This document shows, piece by piece, positions 63,801 to 64,000 of a DNA stretch of 64,000 nucleotides (its first letter is position 1; the number at the start of each line of letters is the position of its first letter). Source of the stretch: Symbiodinium natans (lineage: Eukaryota; Sar; Dinophyceae; Suessiales; Symbiodiniaceae); assembly GCA_905221605.1 (NCBI GenBank), contig CAJNDS010000111.1:161589-225588 (forward strand), written 5' to 3'. The position numbers and the translations under genes are program-made. Under the pieces are notes generated by a model. The model ran no database searches. It had not been told where the DNA came from and saw only the letters and a list, made by a program, of their open reading frames with translations.

Positions 63801-64000
63801 GCTGTAGTGTAGGCTTTGGAGCCCTACTCGAAAAACAACCTGGCGCGTGAGGCGGCTATGCCCAAACTGAATGGCATCCCATGCAGCCACCAACAAAAGA
63901 CCAGCCGCCTTCGTAAATGCGGAGGTCGCTGCCCAAGCGGCAGTTCAGCCCCTCGCCGCCTGAGTCTCACGGCCGGCGTGTGTCTGTTTTGTCCACGCTC
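53785..64000 (-). CDS. Receptor-like gene copy B (3' half; runs off the right edge)
   Basis: A second copy of the gene at 32755-51414, same orientation, about 21 kb to the right. Roughly 25 coding blocks recur in the same order with amino-acid similarity concentrated in the membrane segments, while intron sequence is largely unrelated apart from short exon-flanking stretches. Copy B is slightly more compact over the shared part and lacks the long microsatellites of copy A. The PstS-like domain would lie beyond position 64000. Head-to-tail tandem duplication is common for dinoflagellate genes. All blocks that could be read are open, so there is no sign that either copy is a pseudogene, but splice sites were not checked for every exon. 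Confidence 0.72.
57895..61995 (-). CDS. Copy B, membrane-region exons, first part
   Basis: Blocks on minus: 61905-61990 LLFFAGGVAMACAIPVFYYF, followed by MNSPVTTKAG; 61785-61835 ASTMLSTTMAFGMTLPL; 61385-61440 TLLQTIGLVGLVSLRFGP; 61065-61135 HMQPLLDFVSIFMLASG; 60370-60455 LESLNFDCLGVSSAMRYVTS; 60105-60165 CWPVALAWLVVCGLVSKP; 59915-59985 KLHFVKAKALSTLGQLFQRL; 59815-59865 RIGFTIIAKTALMPCLG; 59390-59430 SSVLRFSDVICWEE; 59235-59285 GHTTMVIFGVVMTGHLGL; 59095-59145 RIMLIYWVTLLWSTIQAP; 58720-58800 LFFLQATRFLFFRFRTEG; 58470-58530 RTDYWWYGTWFILRGCLNV; 58205-58255 GPLLSLPVVIFTDLPQA; 58115-58155 VQLFVMTAVLVTH; 57900-57995 ETYMVVQLMTWPWKTPLINL. The order is the same as in copy A. Confidence 0.7.
61231..61365 (-). 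repeat. Degenerate telomere-type array CCTCTAAA/CCCTAAA
   Basis: Alternates an 8-bp variant (CCTCTAAA) with CCCTAAA; in an intron of copy B. Confidence 0.85.
61456..61541 (-). repeat. Interstitial telomere-type array (CCCTAAA)n
   Basis: About eleven units, one interrupted by TATAAAG; in an intron of copy B. Confidence 0.9.
62160..63965 (-). CDS. Copy B, extracellular Cys-rich exons
   Basis: Blocks on minus, edges approximate: 63915-63960 GLNCRLGSDLRIYE; 63700-63735 GFLAGQEVIPEDR; 63410-63475 DQHFPFLEEGYFATVQEPTQ; 62770-62803 AYKCGSLSHCPG; 62595-62655 GLPGTCAEGRIGVPCGRCQA; 62200-62245 VGTKFINGACREC. Each matches a copy A block in the same order (43790 down to 41825). Confidence 0.68.
62695..62737 (-). 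repeat. Short CCCTAAA array
   Basis: Five to six units inside an intron of copy B, ending in a C8 run. Confidence 0.9.

Overview
The window is nuclear DNA of a dinoflagellate, most likely a symbiodiniacean or close relative. The decisive evidence is a complete 22-nt dinoflagellate spliced-leader (DinoSL) sequence on the minus strand at 11582-11603. Supporting evidence is splicing that mixes GC, GA and GT donors with acceptors that are all AG followed by G, many short TTTAGGG/CCCTAAA arrays scattered inside the sequence, a tandemly duplicated gene, and a dinoflagellate-type non-LTR retrotransposon. There is no sign of operons or bacterial ribosome binding sites. Most long open frames in the window are simple-sequence repeats or antisense shadows.

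Layout. 1-6930: apparently non-coding, with telomere-type arrays, homopolymer runs and a GC-rich minisatellite. 6932-11615: a nearly complete LINE on the minus strand, bounded by a 13-bp direct repeat. It has the DinoSL at its exact 5' end, ORF1 (coiled-coil, nucleic-acid-binding type), then a single in-frame TGA, then an endonuclease/reverse-transcriptase ORF2 that has no ATG of its own. 13616-15480: a two-exon gene (minus) for a four-pass membrane protein. 16767-17723: a long microsatellite with a 100-N gap. 21928-24200: exon-like pieces of another membrane protein (minus). 29855-30598: an intronless gene for a secreted, Cys-rich protein (minus). 30963-32362: microsatellites.

32755-64000 is dominated by two head-to-tail copies of one very large minus-strand gene. 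Copy A (about 51414 to 32755) begins, as far as it can be read, with a periplasmic-binding-protein (PstS-like) domain. GCC2/GCC3 (ephrin-receptor-like) Cys-rich repeats follow, then a multi-pass membrane region and a hydrophilic tail. I could chain 18 exons of its first half, with reading phase conserved at nearly every junction. Copy B (53785 to beyond 64000) repeats about 25 coding blocks of the second half in the same order; its binding-protein part lies off the right edge. The architecture suggests a large cell-surface receptor or sensor with a substrate-binding ectodomain (inference).

The most unusual observations are the LINE that carries the host spliced leader as its 5' terminus together with ORF1 and ORF2 in one frame split by a lone UGA, and the tandem PstS-GCC-multi-TM genes with mostly non-GT introns.
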